From SOIL31 sp964636815 (lineage in GTDB: Bacteria > Babelota > Babeliae > Babelales > Vermiphilaceae): a DNA stretch of 64,000 nt. Positions 1-8,263 of the stretch are shown one piece after another. The position numbers and the translations under genes are program-made. The notes below the pieces were generated by a model. It made no database searches. It had not been told where the DNA came from and saw only the letters and a list, made by a program, of their open reading frames with translations. Location of the stretch: assembly GCA_964636815.1 (NCBI GenBank), contig CAZWTF010000002.1, forward strand, positions 113,555-177,554. Direction: 5' to 3'. Within the stretch, counting starts at the first letter, position 1; the number at the start of each line of letters is the position of its first letter.

Positions 1-82
1 TTACCCCCTGAGCGTCTTTGAAAAGATAGACCCCAGTGAGGTGCGGGATTGATTTTTCCAGTTTTTTTAGTGGTTTGTTCAT
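1..82 (-). CDS. uvrC: UvrABC excinuclease subunit C, N-terminal fragment (runs off the window)
   Basis: Only the first 27 codons are present; the gene continues leftwards beyond base 1. The translation includes IPHLTGVYLFKDAQGV, which matches the start of the GIY-YIG nuclease domain of UvrC, where a 'PGVYLFKD..G..LYVGKA' stretch is typical. UvrC makes the dual incisions around bulky DNA lesions in nucleotide excision repair. The ATG at 80-82 is the only sensible start. It is divergent from the M23 peptidase gene, so 83-271 must hold both promoters; a TATACT-like box lies at 89-94 on the minus strand, very close to the start codon. Because so little is visible, another GIY-YIG protein cannot be excluded. 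Confidence 0.72.
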   Translation of the reverse strand, partial: MNKPLKKLEKSIPHLTGVYLFKDAQGV

Positions 83-271
83 ACTTTTAGTATATCACAA
101 ACTGTAAATTTTGTTAGAGAGGGGGGTGGGAGAAGGATTAATTTTCAGATTTATGCGCAGGAGAGGTCCTCAGGGTTAAGCTGGGGATTTATCTTTTTAT
201 TAACAATCTATAAAATATGATCATAAAGTATTTGATGATGAAAATTTTACGACAATTTCAAAGGTTTAATT

Positions 272-1465
272 ATGTCTTTTACAAAACACATCCCTAAAAT
301 TATTAGTTTATTGGCTGCATTGTGGATAGGCTGGCAGGCCTATGCATATATTTTTGATACAACAGTAGCATCTGTTGTTATTAATGGTATTAATGAGAAT
401 GGTTATTATTCTGGGGATGTGCGTTGCGCAGTGCAGTCAGATAAAAAGGGTGATGTTTCATTGTGGCTTGATACACAAAATCTAGTAAACAATGTACGTA
501 TTAAAGCGCATCAAGCTGGTCAATCTTTTACTATTCCAACTAAAACATTAAGTAATGGTAAGCATCAACTAAAGGTAGAATTTAGCGATAACACATTTAA
601 TAAAAATAAAAGTGCATTGCAGTATGATTTTTATGTTGATAATCAACCATTGCAAGCGGTGTTTGTAAAAACAGGATCTCCGTATAAAGTTTTTCAAGGT
701 AGAACATTGCATGTTCAATTTCAGGTAAATAAAGATATAAAACATGCACATATTCATACACTTTCACGCACGTTTGAATGTTTCCCTGAAGCGAAAAATT
801 CAAAGATATATGAATGTTATATACCTATCGAGTGTGAAGAGCAGCCAAGTGAGTATTTATTCTCTGTTGATATAGAAGATAAAGTAGGTAACTCATTGCA
901 TCTTGATAACAAGTTTCAGATTGTGGTGTATCCGTTTAAAAAAGAAGTTATTACCGTGACTGCTGATAAAGTGCAAGAAGAGAAAGCTTTGGGGCGTGAT
1001 GGTAAAAGTTTAGAGGATGATCTTGCACAGCTTGCGTTGCAATCACCACGTGAAAAATTATGGCGCGGTATGTTTTGTGCACCGATAGAAATTCAGCGTG
1101 TTACGTGTGATTATGGAACCATTCGTACAACACAACACAAAGGCCGCTATGCACACAAGGCCGTTGATGTGATCAATATGCCACGCAGTGTTGTTTGGGC
1201 TCCGCAGGATGGCATTGTGGTTATGAAAGATAGATTTGCGCCAAGTGGTAATACTGTTATTGTTGATCATGGTCTTGGTATTTTATCTCTCTTTTACCAT
1301 TTGGATGATTTTGCAGATATTGAAGTTGGTCAAAAAGTTGTACAAGGCAACCCGCTTGGAACCATTGGTAAAACTGGTTTTGCGACTGGATATCATTTGC
1401 ATTGGGAAATGCGTATAAATAATACACCGGTTGATCCTTTGCAGTGGATTAAAGCTACGTTGTAA
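272..1465 (+). CDS. Secreted/membrane-anchored M23 family peptidase (LytM/NlpD type)
   Basis: A 397-residue protein with an N-terminal membrane segment (residues about 8-28) and a C-terminal M23 zinc metallopeptidase domain (about 270-395). The zinc ligands are visible as His295-x3-Asp299 (AHKAVDV) and His377 in the HLHWEM motif, with the conserved GNTVIVDHG strand between them. M23 enzymes cut peptide cross-links in peptidoglycan. The middle (about 35-240) is a predicted periplasmic stalk rich in beta structure and is not recognised. The start ATG follows an AAAGG ribosome site. The stop overlaps the next start (TAATG), so it is probably an operon with the two genes downstream. Together with alr and ftsQAZ it suggests a cell wall is made or remodelled. 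Confidence 0.85.
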   Translation: MSFTKHIPKIISLLAALWIGWQAYAYIFDTTVASVVINGINENGYYSGDVRCAVQSDKKGDVSLWLDTQNLVNNVRIKAHQAGQSFTIPTKTLSNGKHQLKVEFSDNTFNKNKSALQYDFYVDNQPLQAVFVKTGSPYKVFQGRTLHVQFQVNKDIKHAHIHTLSRTFECFPEAKNSKIYECYIPIECEEQPSEYLFSVDIEDKVGNSLHLDNKFQIVVYPFKKEVITVTADKVQEEKALGRDGKSLEDDLAQLALQSPREKLWRGMFCAPIEIQRVTCDYGTIRTTQHKGRYAHKAVDVINMPRSVVWAPQDGIVVMKDRFAPSGNTVIVDHGLGILSLFYHLDDFADIEVGQKVVQGNPLGTIGKTGFATGYHLHWEMRINNTPVDPLQWIKATL

Positions 1466-2190
1466 TGAAAAAAGCACTATACATAGCTGTTGTTTTCTTT
1501 TTTTTTATACCATCTATATGTGCAATGGATTTGGAGGCGGTAACCACTAAACCTAAAAAATCTGAAAAATTTTTGTTAGTGTCAGAAATGCATAAGGTTT
1601 TGCTATGTGAACTTCAGCGTAAAGTATTTGGAAATATTATAGATATAACTATTTATGAATATGAAAAAACAAAAGAATGTATAGATCATCAAGAAATATG
1701 GCAGAAGTTAGATGTAAAATTTTTATCACTACAAATTGGGTATGCTCAAAAGTTACAAAAGATATGCCAAGATAGAATTGGTGGCAAAAAGTTTTTAGCG
1801 CATGATCTATTTTTTTTACCTTATCAACAACAAGATGTATTTATAAAGATTGCTAATCATGGTTTTTTGGAATATCTGAGTGAAGGTGATCTTTCCGATG
1901 ATGATTATAAGATTCTTGAGACAATGGAAAATGAAAATATAAAAAAAGGTCTCACCTTAAGATTATTACAGGGTAATAAGATTACAAGTTATACCAGGTC
2001 AGTAAGTGCAGGTTGTGGATGTTTATCTTTTCTTTTATTGTTATGCAGTGCAATTTTTTTTAACACTAAAGATACATATTTATTTTATTTAGCCCGTTTC
2101 GTTGCACGCGGTGGCGCTAGTTTATTTGGAGTGTGTACTTTGTTGGAAATATGTGGGTATCCGGCTTGTATAATTAAGAAACAATTTTGA
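1465..2190 (+). CDS. Hypothetical secreted or membrane protein
   Basis: The 241-residue product starts with a clear signal peptide (MKKALYIAVVFFFFIPSICA) and then MDLEA, the 'cleave before M' style repeated in many genes of this window. The middle is charged and probably helical; residues about 180-225 form one or two hydrophobic segments rich in Cys and Gly, so the protein may be anchored at its C-terminus. No family is recognised. The ATG overlaps the stop of the M23 peptidase gene by one base, and the next gene follows after 15 bases, so the three are likely co-transcribed. Confidence 0.7.
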   Translation: MKKALYIAVVFFFFIPSICAMDLEAVTTKPKKSEKFLLVSEMHKVLLCELQRKVFGNIIDITIYEYEKTKECIDHQEIWQKLDVKFLSLQIGYAQKLQKICQDRIGGKKFLAHDLFFLPYQQQDVFIKIANHGFLEYLSEGDLSDDDYKILETMENENIKKGLTLRLLQGNKITSYTRSVSAGCGCLSFLLLLCSAIFFNTKDTYLFYLARFVARGGASLFGVCTLLEICGYPACIIKKQF

Positions 2191-2205
2191 ACGAGGAGAG
2201 TAAGT

Positions 2206-2781
2206 ATGTATTTTATTGCGCGTAATAATAAAATTTATAATTACATAGCACATACAAGTTTAAAGCGTTGTTATTTAGCAACGCTTTTTTTTGTGGTTAT
2301 TTTTTTATACATCATTTTTTATTGTGTATATTCGCCGCTACAGTCCTATATTACATTGTTGCAATCCGAACAAGCAATCTTGCACAAAAAGGTTGGTGAA
2401 CTTGCGCAGATGGGAAAAACTCATAAAGAGTTAACAACATCTATTGAAGTAGGTAAAAAAAACATTGCTGATTATGCAGTTGCATCAGGTGCGCGTGAAG
2501 AACATTGCCATAAACGTATGTTGTTTATTATGGAAACAATCACACAAGCAGGACTTATTTTACGTTCATATGGATCATGCAAAGAAACAGATAAAGATTG
2601 GTATAGTAAAGATGTGGCTCATTTTGATGTTATTGGAACAATGCAAAAATTGATGACATTATTGGAAGCTATTAAGAATTCTCGTCAGATGATTACCTTG
2701 TCTCAGGTTACTATTGCACGAGTTGCTGATAATTCTTTTCAGATGAGTTTTGATGCTGTTGTGGTTACGGTAAAGAAATAA
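2206..2781 (+). CDS. PilO-like inner-membrane protein (type IV pilus/competence assembly), tentative
   Basis: The 191-residue protein has a short cytoplasmic N-terminus, one membrane helix (about 25-48), a coiled-coil stretch (about 50-85) and a C-terminal alpha/beta domain. The order and the pattern near the end (HFDVIGTMQKLMTLLEAI followed by two beta strands) resemble PilO/GspM-like proteins, which form the periplasmic scaffold of type IV pili and type II secretion. Sequence identity to PilO is not obvious and no pilM, pilN or pilQ neighbour is visible, so the call rests on architecture. A strong GAGGAGAG ribosome site precedes the ATG. It is the last gene of the 272-2781 cluster. Confidence 0.45.
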   Translation: MYFIARNNKIYNYIAHTSLKRCYLATLFFVVIFLYIIFYCVYSPLQSYITLLQSEQAILHKKVGELAQMGKTHKELTTSIEVGKKNIADYAVASGAREEHCHKRMLFIMETITQAGLILRSYGSCKETDKDWYSKDVAHFDVIGTMQKLMTLLEAIKNSRQMITLSQVTIARVADNSFQMSFDAVVVTVKK

Positions 2782-2805
2782 ATTACGTGGTTCTATTTTC
2801 TGAAA

Positions 2806-2835
2806 AGGGATCCTCGACTGAAGCGAAACGTAAGT
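2806..2835 (+). repeat. Family A palindromic element, copy 1
   Basis: The sequence begins AGGGATCCT and ends with AAGTTGGGGTAAAAA, matching the family layout of a GGGnnCCC box, a variable 16-20 base middle and a TTGGGGTAAA end. It lies just after the PilO-like gene. The GGG box is more degenerate than in other copies. Confidence 0.5.
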
Positions 2836-2851
2836 TGGGGTAAAAATAAAG

Positions 2852-2912
2852 CCCTTCAACTTTGAACAAGCTGAAGGGTTAGGGGGGTGAACAATGCTTT
2901 ACGCATTGTTCA
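2852..2912. terminator. Two adjacent hairpins between convergent genes
   Basis: CCCTTCA (2852-2858) pairs with TGAAGGG (2872-2878); read on the minus strand it is followed by a T-rich stretch. TGAACAATGC (2888-2897) pairs perfectly with GCATTGTTCA (2903-2912). Both could stop transcription leaving the plus-strand operon or arriving from the minus strand. The lack of a long T run on the plus strand keeps confidence modest. Confidence 0.4.
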
Positions 2913-2990
2913 GTTAGGGACATTTATTTACTTATTATTTAATATTCGCCTAATGCTAACAAGTGCTCATTGCTTTGTCAAGATATGTGC

Positions 2991-3033
2991 TATTCATCTC
3001 TAGTAATAAATTTTGTAATCAACGGAAAAGCCT
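2991..3033 (-). pseudogene. Remnant copy of the glnQ 3' end
   Basis: On the minus strand this reads KAFPLITKFITRDE and a TAG stop, against QAFPLITKFIAGNE and TAA at the end of glnQ (4214-4257). The two 43-base stretches differ at about seven positions, mostly third-codon positions, and share an 18-base exact core. In-frame stops lie just upstream, so nothing more than the gene end remains. The collagen-like gene lies between the two copies. Confidence 0.7.
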
Positions 3034-3105
3034 TCGCTCATGGCTTTGTTTAGTAAAGATTGCTGAGCGTTGTTTGCGTATGATTATAGCATTAAAATCA
3101 ATGTA

Positions 3106-3154
3106 AAAAGAGAAGCGAATTGTTGGTTTTTATGTAACAATTCACTTCTCTTTT
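3106..3154 (-). terminator. Rho-independent terminator of the collagen-like gene
   Basis: A 19-base arm at 3106-3124 pairs with 3136-3154, with a single G-U wobble when read as minus-strand RNA. The arms end in A4/T4, giving the U run. It lies 22 bases after the stop of the minus-strand gene at 3177. Confidence 0.8.
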
Positions 3155-3176
3155 CTATAAAAACTATTTTAGTTAA

Positions 3177-4124
3177 TTATATTAACCGTAAAAGTGCTAT
3201 AGAAGCATTAACAGTTGCCTCTGAACCACCTATTTCTGAATCTAGGTCGATATCATCTTCTGAACCAAAATTCACTAGAGTAAGAATGTCATTTGCTGCA
3301 GCAGTAATGATTGCTATACCAGTATTTTGTAGATTCTCTCTTGCTGATCCATAAACTGTACTTGCTAAAGGAGCGCCGTTAAGGAATAAAGCAAATTGAT
3401 TTTCATCGTCTCCTGAAACAGAGAAGAGAACAAGATATGCTCCGGTATTGTTTATAGTTATTGAGTCAGATCCTGCGATGTGTGTAAATCCTGCTGTTAT
3501 TGGACCTGTAAAGTCGAACTCGACAGCTTCACCAAGGTCTACTTCTTGAGAAGATGTATTGTAAATGTATGCGTAATCAAGAATATTAGCACCTGTTGTA
3601 CCTGTTGCCCCTGTATTACCAGTTGCACCTGTAGTACCAACTCCAGTTGCACCTGTAGCACCTGTGTTACCAGTTGCACCTGTTGTACCTGTGTTACCAG
3701 TTACCCCTTGTAATCCTTGTATTCCTTGTATTCCTTGAGGGCCCGTTGCGCCTGTGTTACCTGTTGCGCCTGTGTTGCCGGTTGCTCCTGTAGCACCAGT
3801 TGCTCCTGTTGGTGCTCCACTAGGTCCAGTTGGACCGGTTGCCCCAGTTGCTCCCGCTCCAGTTGCGCCTGTAGCACCAGTTGCTCCAGTATTACCCGTA
3901 CGTCCTCTGCGTCCTCTTCGTCCTCTTTTTCCTCTTTCTCCTTGTGCACATCCAAATGGATTTGGGTCACAGTCGGTTTTACAGCTTTTCATTGCCTGAT
4001 GAACTTTATTAATATTGTCTAATAATTGTTCACCATGAGTTTGTTCTGGACAAACATAGCTATACGTTATTGCTATATTTGCTACAAGCAAAGCATGTAG
4101 TATTTTTTTTGAGGTCGCGGTCAT
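3177..4124 (-). CDS. Secreted collagen-like repeat protein with BclA-type C-terminal domain
   Basis: The 315-residue product has a signal peptide (about 1-23), a short Cys-containing neck, then about 110 residues of Gly-X-Y repeats (about 68-180), mostly GAT, GNT and GPQ triplets, preceded by a basic GKRGRRGRRGRTG run. The remaining C-terminal domain (about 183-315) resembles the beta-rich C1q/TNF-like trimerisation head of BclA-type exosporium proteins. Such proteins form trimeric surface fibres and often mediate attachment to host cells. The GAT-rich, low-complexity repeat has a higher GC content than its neighbours and suggests expansion by slippage or transfer. The ATG follows a GGAGAG ribosome site. 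The gene sits between two copies of the glnQ 3' end. Confidence 0.85.
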   Translation of the reverse strand: MTATSKKILHALLVANIAITYSYVCPEQTHGEQLLDNINKVHQAMKSCKTDCDPNPFGCAQGERGKRGRRGRRGRTGNTGATGATGATGAGATGATGPTGPSGAPTGATGATGATGNTGATGNTGATGPQGIQGIQGLQGVTGNTGTTGATGNTGATGATGVGTTGATGNTGATGTTGANILDYAYIYNTSSQEVDLGEAVEFDFTGPITAGFTHIAGSDSITINNTGAYLVLFSVSGDDENQFALFLNGAPLASTVYGSARENLQNTGIAIITAAANDILTLVNFGSEDDIDLDSEIGGSEATVNASIALLRLI

Positions 4125-4213
4125 ACTCTCTCCTTTGTATAAAAAAAAATTATTACAATCAAAAACTTAGTAAGAATTTATTTTTTTATTCAAGAGTATT
4201 GATGCGATTAATG

Positions 4214-4930
4214 TTATTCGTTTCCAGCAATAAATTTTGTAATCAATGGGAAAGCTTGTGGATTACTATGTAATGCGTGAGAGTGTGCCGTTTCAACAAT
4301 TGAACCCTCACTCATGAGATAAATAGTGCAGTCAAGTTTTTTGAGTAAATCAGTATCATGTGTTGCAACAAGAACAATATATCCATCGGTTGCAAGTTGT
4401 TGAATATTATTTGCAACATATGTAGTAAGAACTGGGTCAAGTGCTGATGTTGGTTCGTCTAAACATATAATTTTTGGTTGCATAACAAGTGCGCGTGCAA
4501 TTGCAAGACGTTGTTTTTGACCACCAGAGAGTTGTAAAGCATATTTATTTTTTTGCTCAAGCAGGCCGTAACGTTGTAACAGTTGCTGAGCAATAGTTTG
4601 AGCTTGTGTGTGGTTTTTTTTAAGTACGCGTTCAAGTGGTAGTGTAATGTTTTGTTCAACAGTAAGATGCTCAAAAAGATTAAAATGCTGAAAGACCATG
4701 CCAATAGTATGTGTTGTATTAATGGTGTTTAAATTAAGCGTTACATCATCTAATTCAATGGTGCCACTATTAACTGTTTCTAAGTTGTTTAAAATGCGGA
4801 GCAAGGTTGATTTTCCAACGCCAGAAGAACCTAAAAATAGTGCAATTTCACCTTTGTTTACGGTTAACGATACGTTGTTAAGTATTTTTTTTGTATGGAA
4901 TGATTTGGTTAAATGCTTAATTTTGAGCAT
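4214..4930 (-). CDS. glnQ: Polar amino-acid ABC transporter, ATP-binding protein
   Basis: A 238-residue ABC ATPase of the GlnQ/HisP family that powers import of a polar amino acid. All motifs are intact: Walker A GSSGVGKST (34-42), signature LSGGQKQR (134-141), Walker B IICLDEPTSALDP (154-166) and the switch His in ATHD. The length is normal for the family. The start overlaps the permease gene by 14 bases and has an AAGGA ribosome site 8 bases upstream. Gene order (binding protein, permease, ATPase) is the usual one. The substrate cannot be told from sequence. The gene symbol is used in the family sense. Confidence 0.9.
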   Translation of the reverse strand: MLKIKHLTKSFHTKKILNNVSLTVNKGEIALFLGSSGVGKSTLLRILNNLETVNSGTIELDDVTLNLNTINTTHTIGMVFQHFNLFEHLTVEQNITLPLERVLKKNHTQAQTIAQQLLQRYGLLEQKNKYALQLSGGQKQRLAIARALVMQPKIICLDEPTSALDPVLTTYVANNIQQLATDGYIVLVATHDTDLLKKLDCTIYLMSEGSIVETAHSHALHSNPQAFPLITKFIAGNE

Positions 4931-5579
4931 GAATATTCATCCTTTTTTCTAGGCGTGCAACTAAGAAAGAAATTGTGGAAGTAAGAATAAGATAGAGCAC
5001 GGCAAGTGCAAAATAGACGGTGATTGCATCAAATGTTTTGCTTTTAATAAAATTGCCTTGTTTGGTGAGCTCTGCAACACCAATAAGTGATGCAAGTGAT
5101 GAATCTTTAATAAGTGTTACAAACTCATTACCAAGAGCGGGTAGTGCTGTGCGCAGCGCTTGTGGTAAGATTATAAAGCGGATGGTGTCTTGAGTAGAAA
5201 AACCAAGTACTTTTGCCGCTTCCATTTGACCTCTTCCAATTGATGAAATTCCCGACTTAATAATCTGGCTAATATACGCAGCGCTGTTCAAGCCGATAGC
5301 TATAATTGCTGTCCATAGTGCAGGAATATGTATGCCGAACTGTGGCAGTAAAAAATAGGCACTAAAAATTTGAATAAGCATCGGTGTACCACGAATAATA
5401 ACAACATAACCGGTAACAAATGCATGTAAAAATGGATTTTTGCTTGTTTGCATGAGTGCAAGTATTGTGCCGAAGATAAAACCGATACAGCAGCTGGTGC
5501 CTGCAATTTGTAAGGTAACAATAAGTCCTTGCAAAAGTATCGGGAGATATTCTGCAATAAGATTAAAATCAATCATCAT
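4917..5579 (-). CDS. glnP: Polar amino-acid ABC transporter, permease
   Basis: The 220-residue membrane protein of the HisMQ/GlnP family has four to five predicted helices and the conserved cytoplasmic EAA loop, seen as GQMEAAKVLGFSTQDTIRFIILPQALRTALP across two lines of sequence (key residues EAA, G and LPQA at about 135-165). It forms the channel of the amino-acid importer. The start at 5579 overlaps the preceding stop as ATGA and has a TGGAG ribosome site, so it is preferred to the in-frame ATG 12 bases earlier. Confidence 0.88.
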   Translation of the reverse strand: MMIDFNLIAEYLPILLQGLIVTLQIAGTSCCIGFIFGTILALMQTSKNPFLHAFVTGYVVIIRGTPMLIQIFSAYFLLPQFGIHIPALWTAIIAIGLNSAAYISQIIKSGISSIGRGQMEAAKVLGFSTQDTIRFIILPQALRTALPALGNEFVTLIKDSSLASLIGVAELTKQGNFIKSKTFDAITVYFALAVLYLILTSTISFLVARLEKRMNIHAQN

Positions 5580-6349
5580 ACAAAGCTCCATTTCTTTTTT
5601 AAGGCATCAAGTGCGCCATCTTCATTCATACGATCAAGTGTCATTTGAATGTAATCACGCAGTTCTGGATAATGTTTTGAGATAGCAAAAGCGCTTGTTT
5701 CTTCTGTTGCTTGAATGGGTGTTACAGAGAAATTACTTTGATCATGTTTTTCAAAATATGGTTTTATAGAATACAGTGCAGTTACAAATGCATCAGCTCT
5801 GTTGCTTTCGAGCGCTAACATACCATCGCTAACAGCAGCAGAAGATAAACGGATCAGATGCACTCCTGGCTGTTCTGACATATATGAATCAGCTACGTAA
5901 CCTTCATTGACTACAACTGTTTTACCTGTAAGATCATCAAGACTTGTGATGGGTAGTGTAGGCAAGGATATAATAACTAATGGATTACCAGCAGCCAAAT
6001 GTGGTCGAGTGAACAATGCTCGTTGTGCACGTTCTGGTGTTGGAGTGATTCCTGCTGCAATAACATGAATATTACCCAGTTGAATCTCTGGAATGAGTGC
6101 GTCAAAAGGCATATCTTTAATAATCATCTGTTTGTTGAGCCGCTTAAGAACTTCGGTAATAACATCAATATCAAAACCGGTGATGGTATCACCTTCTTTA
6201 AATGAAAAAGGTTGGAATTCGGCATTGGTTCCAACAATTATACTGTCGATGTGGGTTGAGGTAACAATCTTTTTTTCTGCTTTATACCAGAGTATTAATG
6301 AGATGCCCAGAATAAGAGCTATGATTGTGTATAATGATGTTTTTTTCAT
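5576..6349 (-). CDS. Polar amino-acid ABC transporter, substrate-binding protein
   Basis: A 257-residue extracytoplasmic solute-binding protein of family 3. Residues about 6-24 are a hydrophobic signal or anchor with no lipobox Cys, so it may stay tethered by this helix. The mature part shows the family signature FDIDVITEVLKRL (about 59-71) and the two-lobed periplasmic binding pattern. It captures the amino acid and presents it to the permease encoded immediately downstream. First gene of the three-gene minus-strand operon; the upstream gap 6350-6516 must contain its promoter and that of the divergent gene. Confidence 0.87.
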   Translation of the reverse strand: MKKTSLYTIIALILGISLILWYKAEKKIVTSTHIDSIIVGTNAEFQPFSFKEGDTITGFDIDVITEVLKRLNKQMIIKDMPFDALIPEIQLGNIHVIAAGITPTPERAQRALFTRPHLAAGNPLVIISLPTLPITSLDDLTGKTVVVNEGYVADSYMSEQPGVHLIRLSSAAVSDGMLALESNRADAFVTALYSIKPYFEKHDQSNFSVTPIQATEETSAFAISKHYPELRDYIQMTLDRMNEDGALDALKKKWSFV

Positions 6350-6516
6350 TGGGAGCTTTCTTTGAGCGCGAGAAAAATTTAAATTTTTGTGATTGCTAGA
6401 TTATTTTCAATAGTACTGGTTTTTCAGTTTCAGGTCAAAGTTGAGTGATGTGGAATTATTTGTTATACAGTAACAAGCGTCAAAAAAAGTACTAATATTT
6501 TACCAAAAGGACTGTT

Positions 6517-7107
6517 ATGAAGAATCACCTTTTAGCCCTTGTATTAACTTTATTTACGGGTACTATTGCAGCGAATTATTATCAAGGAAATGTAATCATC
6601 AATTGTGATCCTTATTATAAGGATATTTATTGTTATGATGATTTTTCAGAGTATCAGTATCATTATCACCAATTTTTACCGAGTGAAAGAAATTTAAGAA
6701 GACAACTTTATTGGTTGTATGAATATAACCCACGCGCTTTGGAATTGCAGAATTTCCCTATTGATTACTTTATTAATTCGCTGACTGATCACATAATAGT
6801 TTTAGAAAATAAAATTATAGCAAACAAAAGTGGATTACGAAGTGGAGCAACATTGCGAGGAACAATACTCGCAGCATTTGCAGGAATTTGGGGATATGTT
6901 ACGCATGATACGTATAAAAAGGTTTTGAAGGGATCTGAGCCGTTTGGCAGTGTTGTGATGCTTGGTACAGCGACAGCAGTGTTAGCTGCACTTGCAGGTA
7001 CTCAATTTGATAGAGCATACCGTCGTGCTGAACGCATGGTTGAACGTTTAGAGCGCGACAAAAGAATTCGTGCATCCCTGGAAAAAATAAAAGCTGCAAG
7101 AGTGTAG
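6517..7107 (+). CDS. Hypothetical secreted protein with C-terminal membrane segments
   Basis: The 196-residue product begins with a signal peptide (MKNHLLALVLTLFTGTIAAN) followed by a Tyr/Asp-rich stretch (about 20-50). Residues about 110-155 contain two short hydrophobic helices rich in Gly and Ala, and the end is a basic, probably coiled helix (RAERMVERLERDKR). The layout of a hydrophobic pair followed by a charged helix recurs in other secreted proteins here (8439, 29001). No family recognised. An AGGA ribosome site lies before the ATG; the next gene starts 13 bases after the stop. Confidence 0.65.
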   Translation: MKNHLLALVLTLFTGTIAANYYQGNVIINCDPYYKDIYCYDDFSEYQYHYHQFLPSERNLRRQLYWLYEYNPRALELQNFPIDYFINSLTDHIIVLENKIIANKSGLRSGATLRGTILAAFAGIWGYVTHDTYKKVLKGSEPFGSVVMLGTATAVLAALAGTQFDRAYRRAERMVERLERDKRIRASLEKIKAARV

Positions 7108-7120
7108 GCAGGAAATCATT

Positions 7121-7621
7121 ATGATTAGTAAAATAATTGAGTCATTTGAGATTATAATAGGATGGGATCATATTAATCTTGTTCTTGCTATGAGCGTGCG
7201 AGGTATTATTCTTTATATTTTATCGATAATGTCTGTACGCTTAAACAAGAAATTTTTAGGCATCCGAACTTCTTATAGTTTTATATTGTATATCATGCTT
7301 GGTTCTATGTGTGCTGCTGCAGTCATTGAAGAAGGATTGTTTTTACCTATTACATCAACGATAATACTTTTAAGTTTAATTAATAGGATAATTTCAACTC
7401 TTTTTTTCTACTATCCTTGGATGGAAACTGTTCTTTTGGGAGAGCCTGTTTTACTTATCAGTAAGGGCGAATTTCAAAAACATAATATGAGGGCACATCT
7501 GGTCACAACAAATGATTTGCTGAAAGCTTTGCAAACACATTTACACACCAATGATTTTAATAAAATTGAATCGGTTTATCTTACTACTGATGGCATTATT
7601 AACTTTATTACAAAATCATAG
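7121..7621 (+). CDS. YetF-like (DUF421) membrane protein, short version
   Basis: The 166-residue protein has three hydrophobic helices in residues about 20-105 and a C-terminal soluble part. The pattern fits the DUF421/YetF family: an Arg-containing first helix (VRGIILYILSIMSVRL), a 'GEPVLLISKGEF' strand, the 'T.nDLLKALQTHL' helix and the final 'TDGIINFITK' strand. Family members are usually 200-230 residues, so this is a compact form that lacks some of the second C-terminal subdomain. Function of the family is poorly known (membrane and spore-envelope roles in Bacillus). Followed by a good terminator at 7648. Confidence 0.65.
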   Translation: MISKIIESFEIIIGWDHINLVLAMSVRGIILYILSIMSVRLNKKFLGIRTSYSFILYIMLGSMCAAAVIEEGLFLPITSTIILLSLINRIISTLFFYYPWMETVLLGEPVLLISKGEFQKHNMRAHLVTTNDLLKALQTHLHTNDFNKIESVYLTTDGIINFITKS

Positions 7622-7647
7622 CTTGTAATTTTTTATTAAAGACTAGA

Positions 7648-7686
7648 AACAACCCATGTGTATGAACGTACAGATGGGTTGTTTTT
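7648..7686 (+). terminator. Rho-independent terminator after the YetF-like gene
   Basis: AACAACCCAT (7648-7657) pairs with ATGGGTTGTT (7674-7683), followed by a T run. It ends the 6517-7621 transcript before the convergent gene at 7715. Confidence 0.8.
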
Positions 7687-7714
7687 TAAGAAGAATAAAT
7701 AAGTGATGTGATTT

Positions 7715-8263
7715 TTAGCGATATGATGTGCGATTTATTAATGAATTTCTGAGTGAATGTTTACGTGTTTCACCATAATATTGTGCAATTGCTGATCCAT
7801 TTAAATGTGGCATACGTCCTAAACGAGCAATTATATTGTTTTCATTGGAAGACGATATTTTTGCATAATCATCTGATGTGATATAAAAGCCTTCTTTTTT
7901 GAGAGCATCAAGATCACGAATTGTTCCTGTTTTAACTTGATTACATAAAACGCTACGAATGATATTGTTAGCCAAGTTTTTATCACGCAAATCAATGCTA
8001 CGCAGTTCTTTTCTTATAGCAGCTTCCATCTCTTGCATTTCATCCCATGGAATAACAATAGATTGTCCATTCATGTCAGATCTGAATTGAGCAATATAAT
8101 TATCTATTGTTACGTTTGCTGGTGCTTGATCAGAGTTTTCTTGTGGTTGTGAACTACAAAAGCGCCAGGCTGCAAAGAGCCAATCAAAAGGAGAGGGTGT
8201 GTTTTGGAAGGTTGCTGTAAGGAGAATGAGAGCGAGGGAGCCATTTTTGAGCAATGTGTTCAT
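7715..8263 (-). CDS. Hypothetical secreted protein
   Basis: A 182-residue protein with a signal peptide (about 1-20, ending ATFQNT) followed by a hydrophilic, mostly helical chain. A 'GFYITSDDYAKIS' stretch and a short basic tail are visible but match no family I know. The ATG is at 8261-8263. It is monocistronic, convergent with the YetF-like gene and divergent from 8439. The similar size and layout suggest it belongs to the pool of small exported proteins of this genome. Confidence 0.65.
   Translation of the reverse strand: MNTLLKNGSLALILLTATFQNTPSPFDWLFAAWRFCSSQPQENSDQAPANVTIDNYIAQFRSDMNGQSIVIPWDEMQEMEAAIRKELRSIDLRDKNLANNIIRSVLCNQVKTGTIRDLDALKKEGFYITSDDYAKISSSNENNIIARLGRMPHLNGSAIAQYYGETRKHSLRNSLINRTSYR

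Larger units (their letters stand above)
2782..3105. other. Non-coding stretch with hairpins, a family A repeat and a glnQ 3'-end remnant
   Basis: No convincing gene lies between 2781 and 3177. In order the stretch holds a family A palindrome (2806-2835), two hairpins (2852-2878 and a perfect ten-base-pair one at 2888-2912), a decayed copy of the glnQ 3' end (2991-3033) and the terminator of the collagen-like gene (3106-3154). The hairpins may end transcription from either side. Confidence 0.6.

Noticed and set aside
3600..3905. Regularly spaced short repeats that could suggest a CRISPR array
   Set aside because: The period is 9 bases and follows codons of the collagen repeat; there are no spacers of equal length and no cas genes.
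3701..3999. Several overlapping open frames on both strands in the collagen repeat (Cys/Ser-rich and Val/Ala/Pro-rich)
   Set aside because: They are shadows of the periodic Gly-X-Y coding sequence, without ribosome sites or signal peptides.
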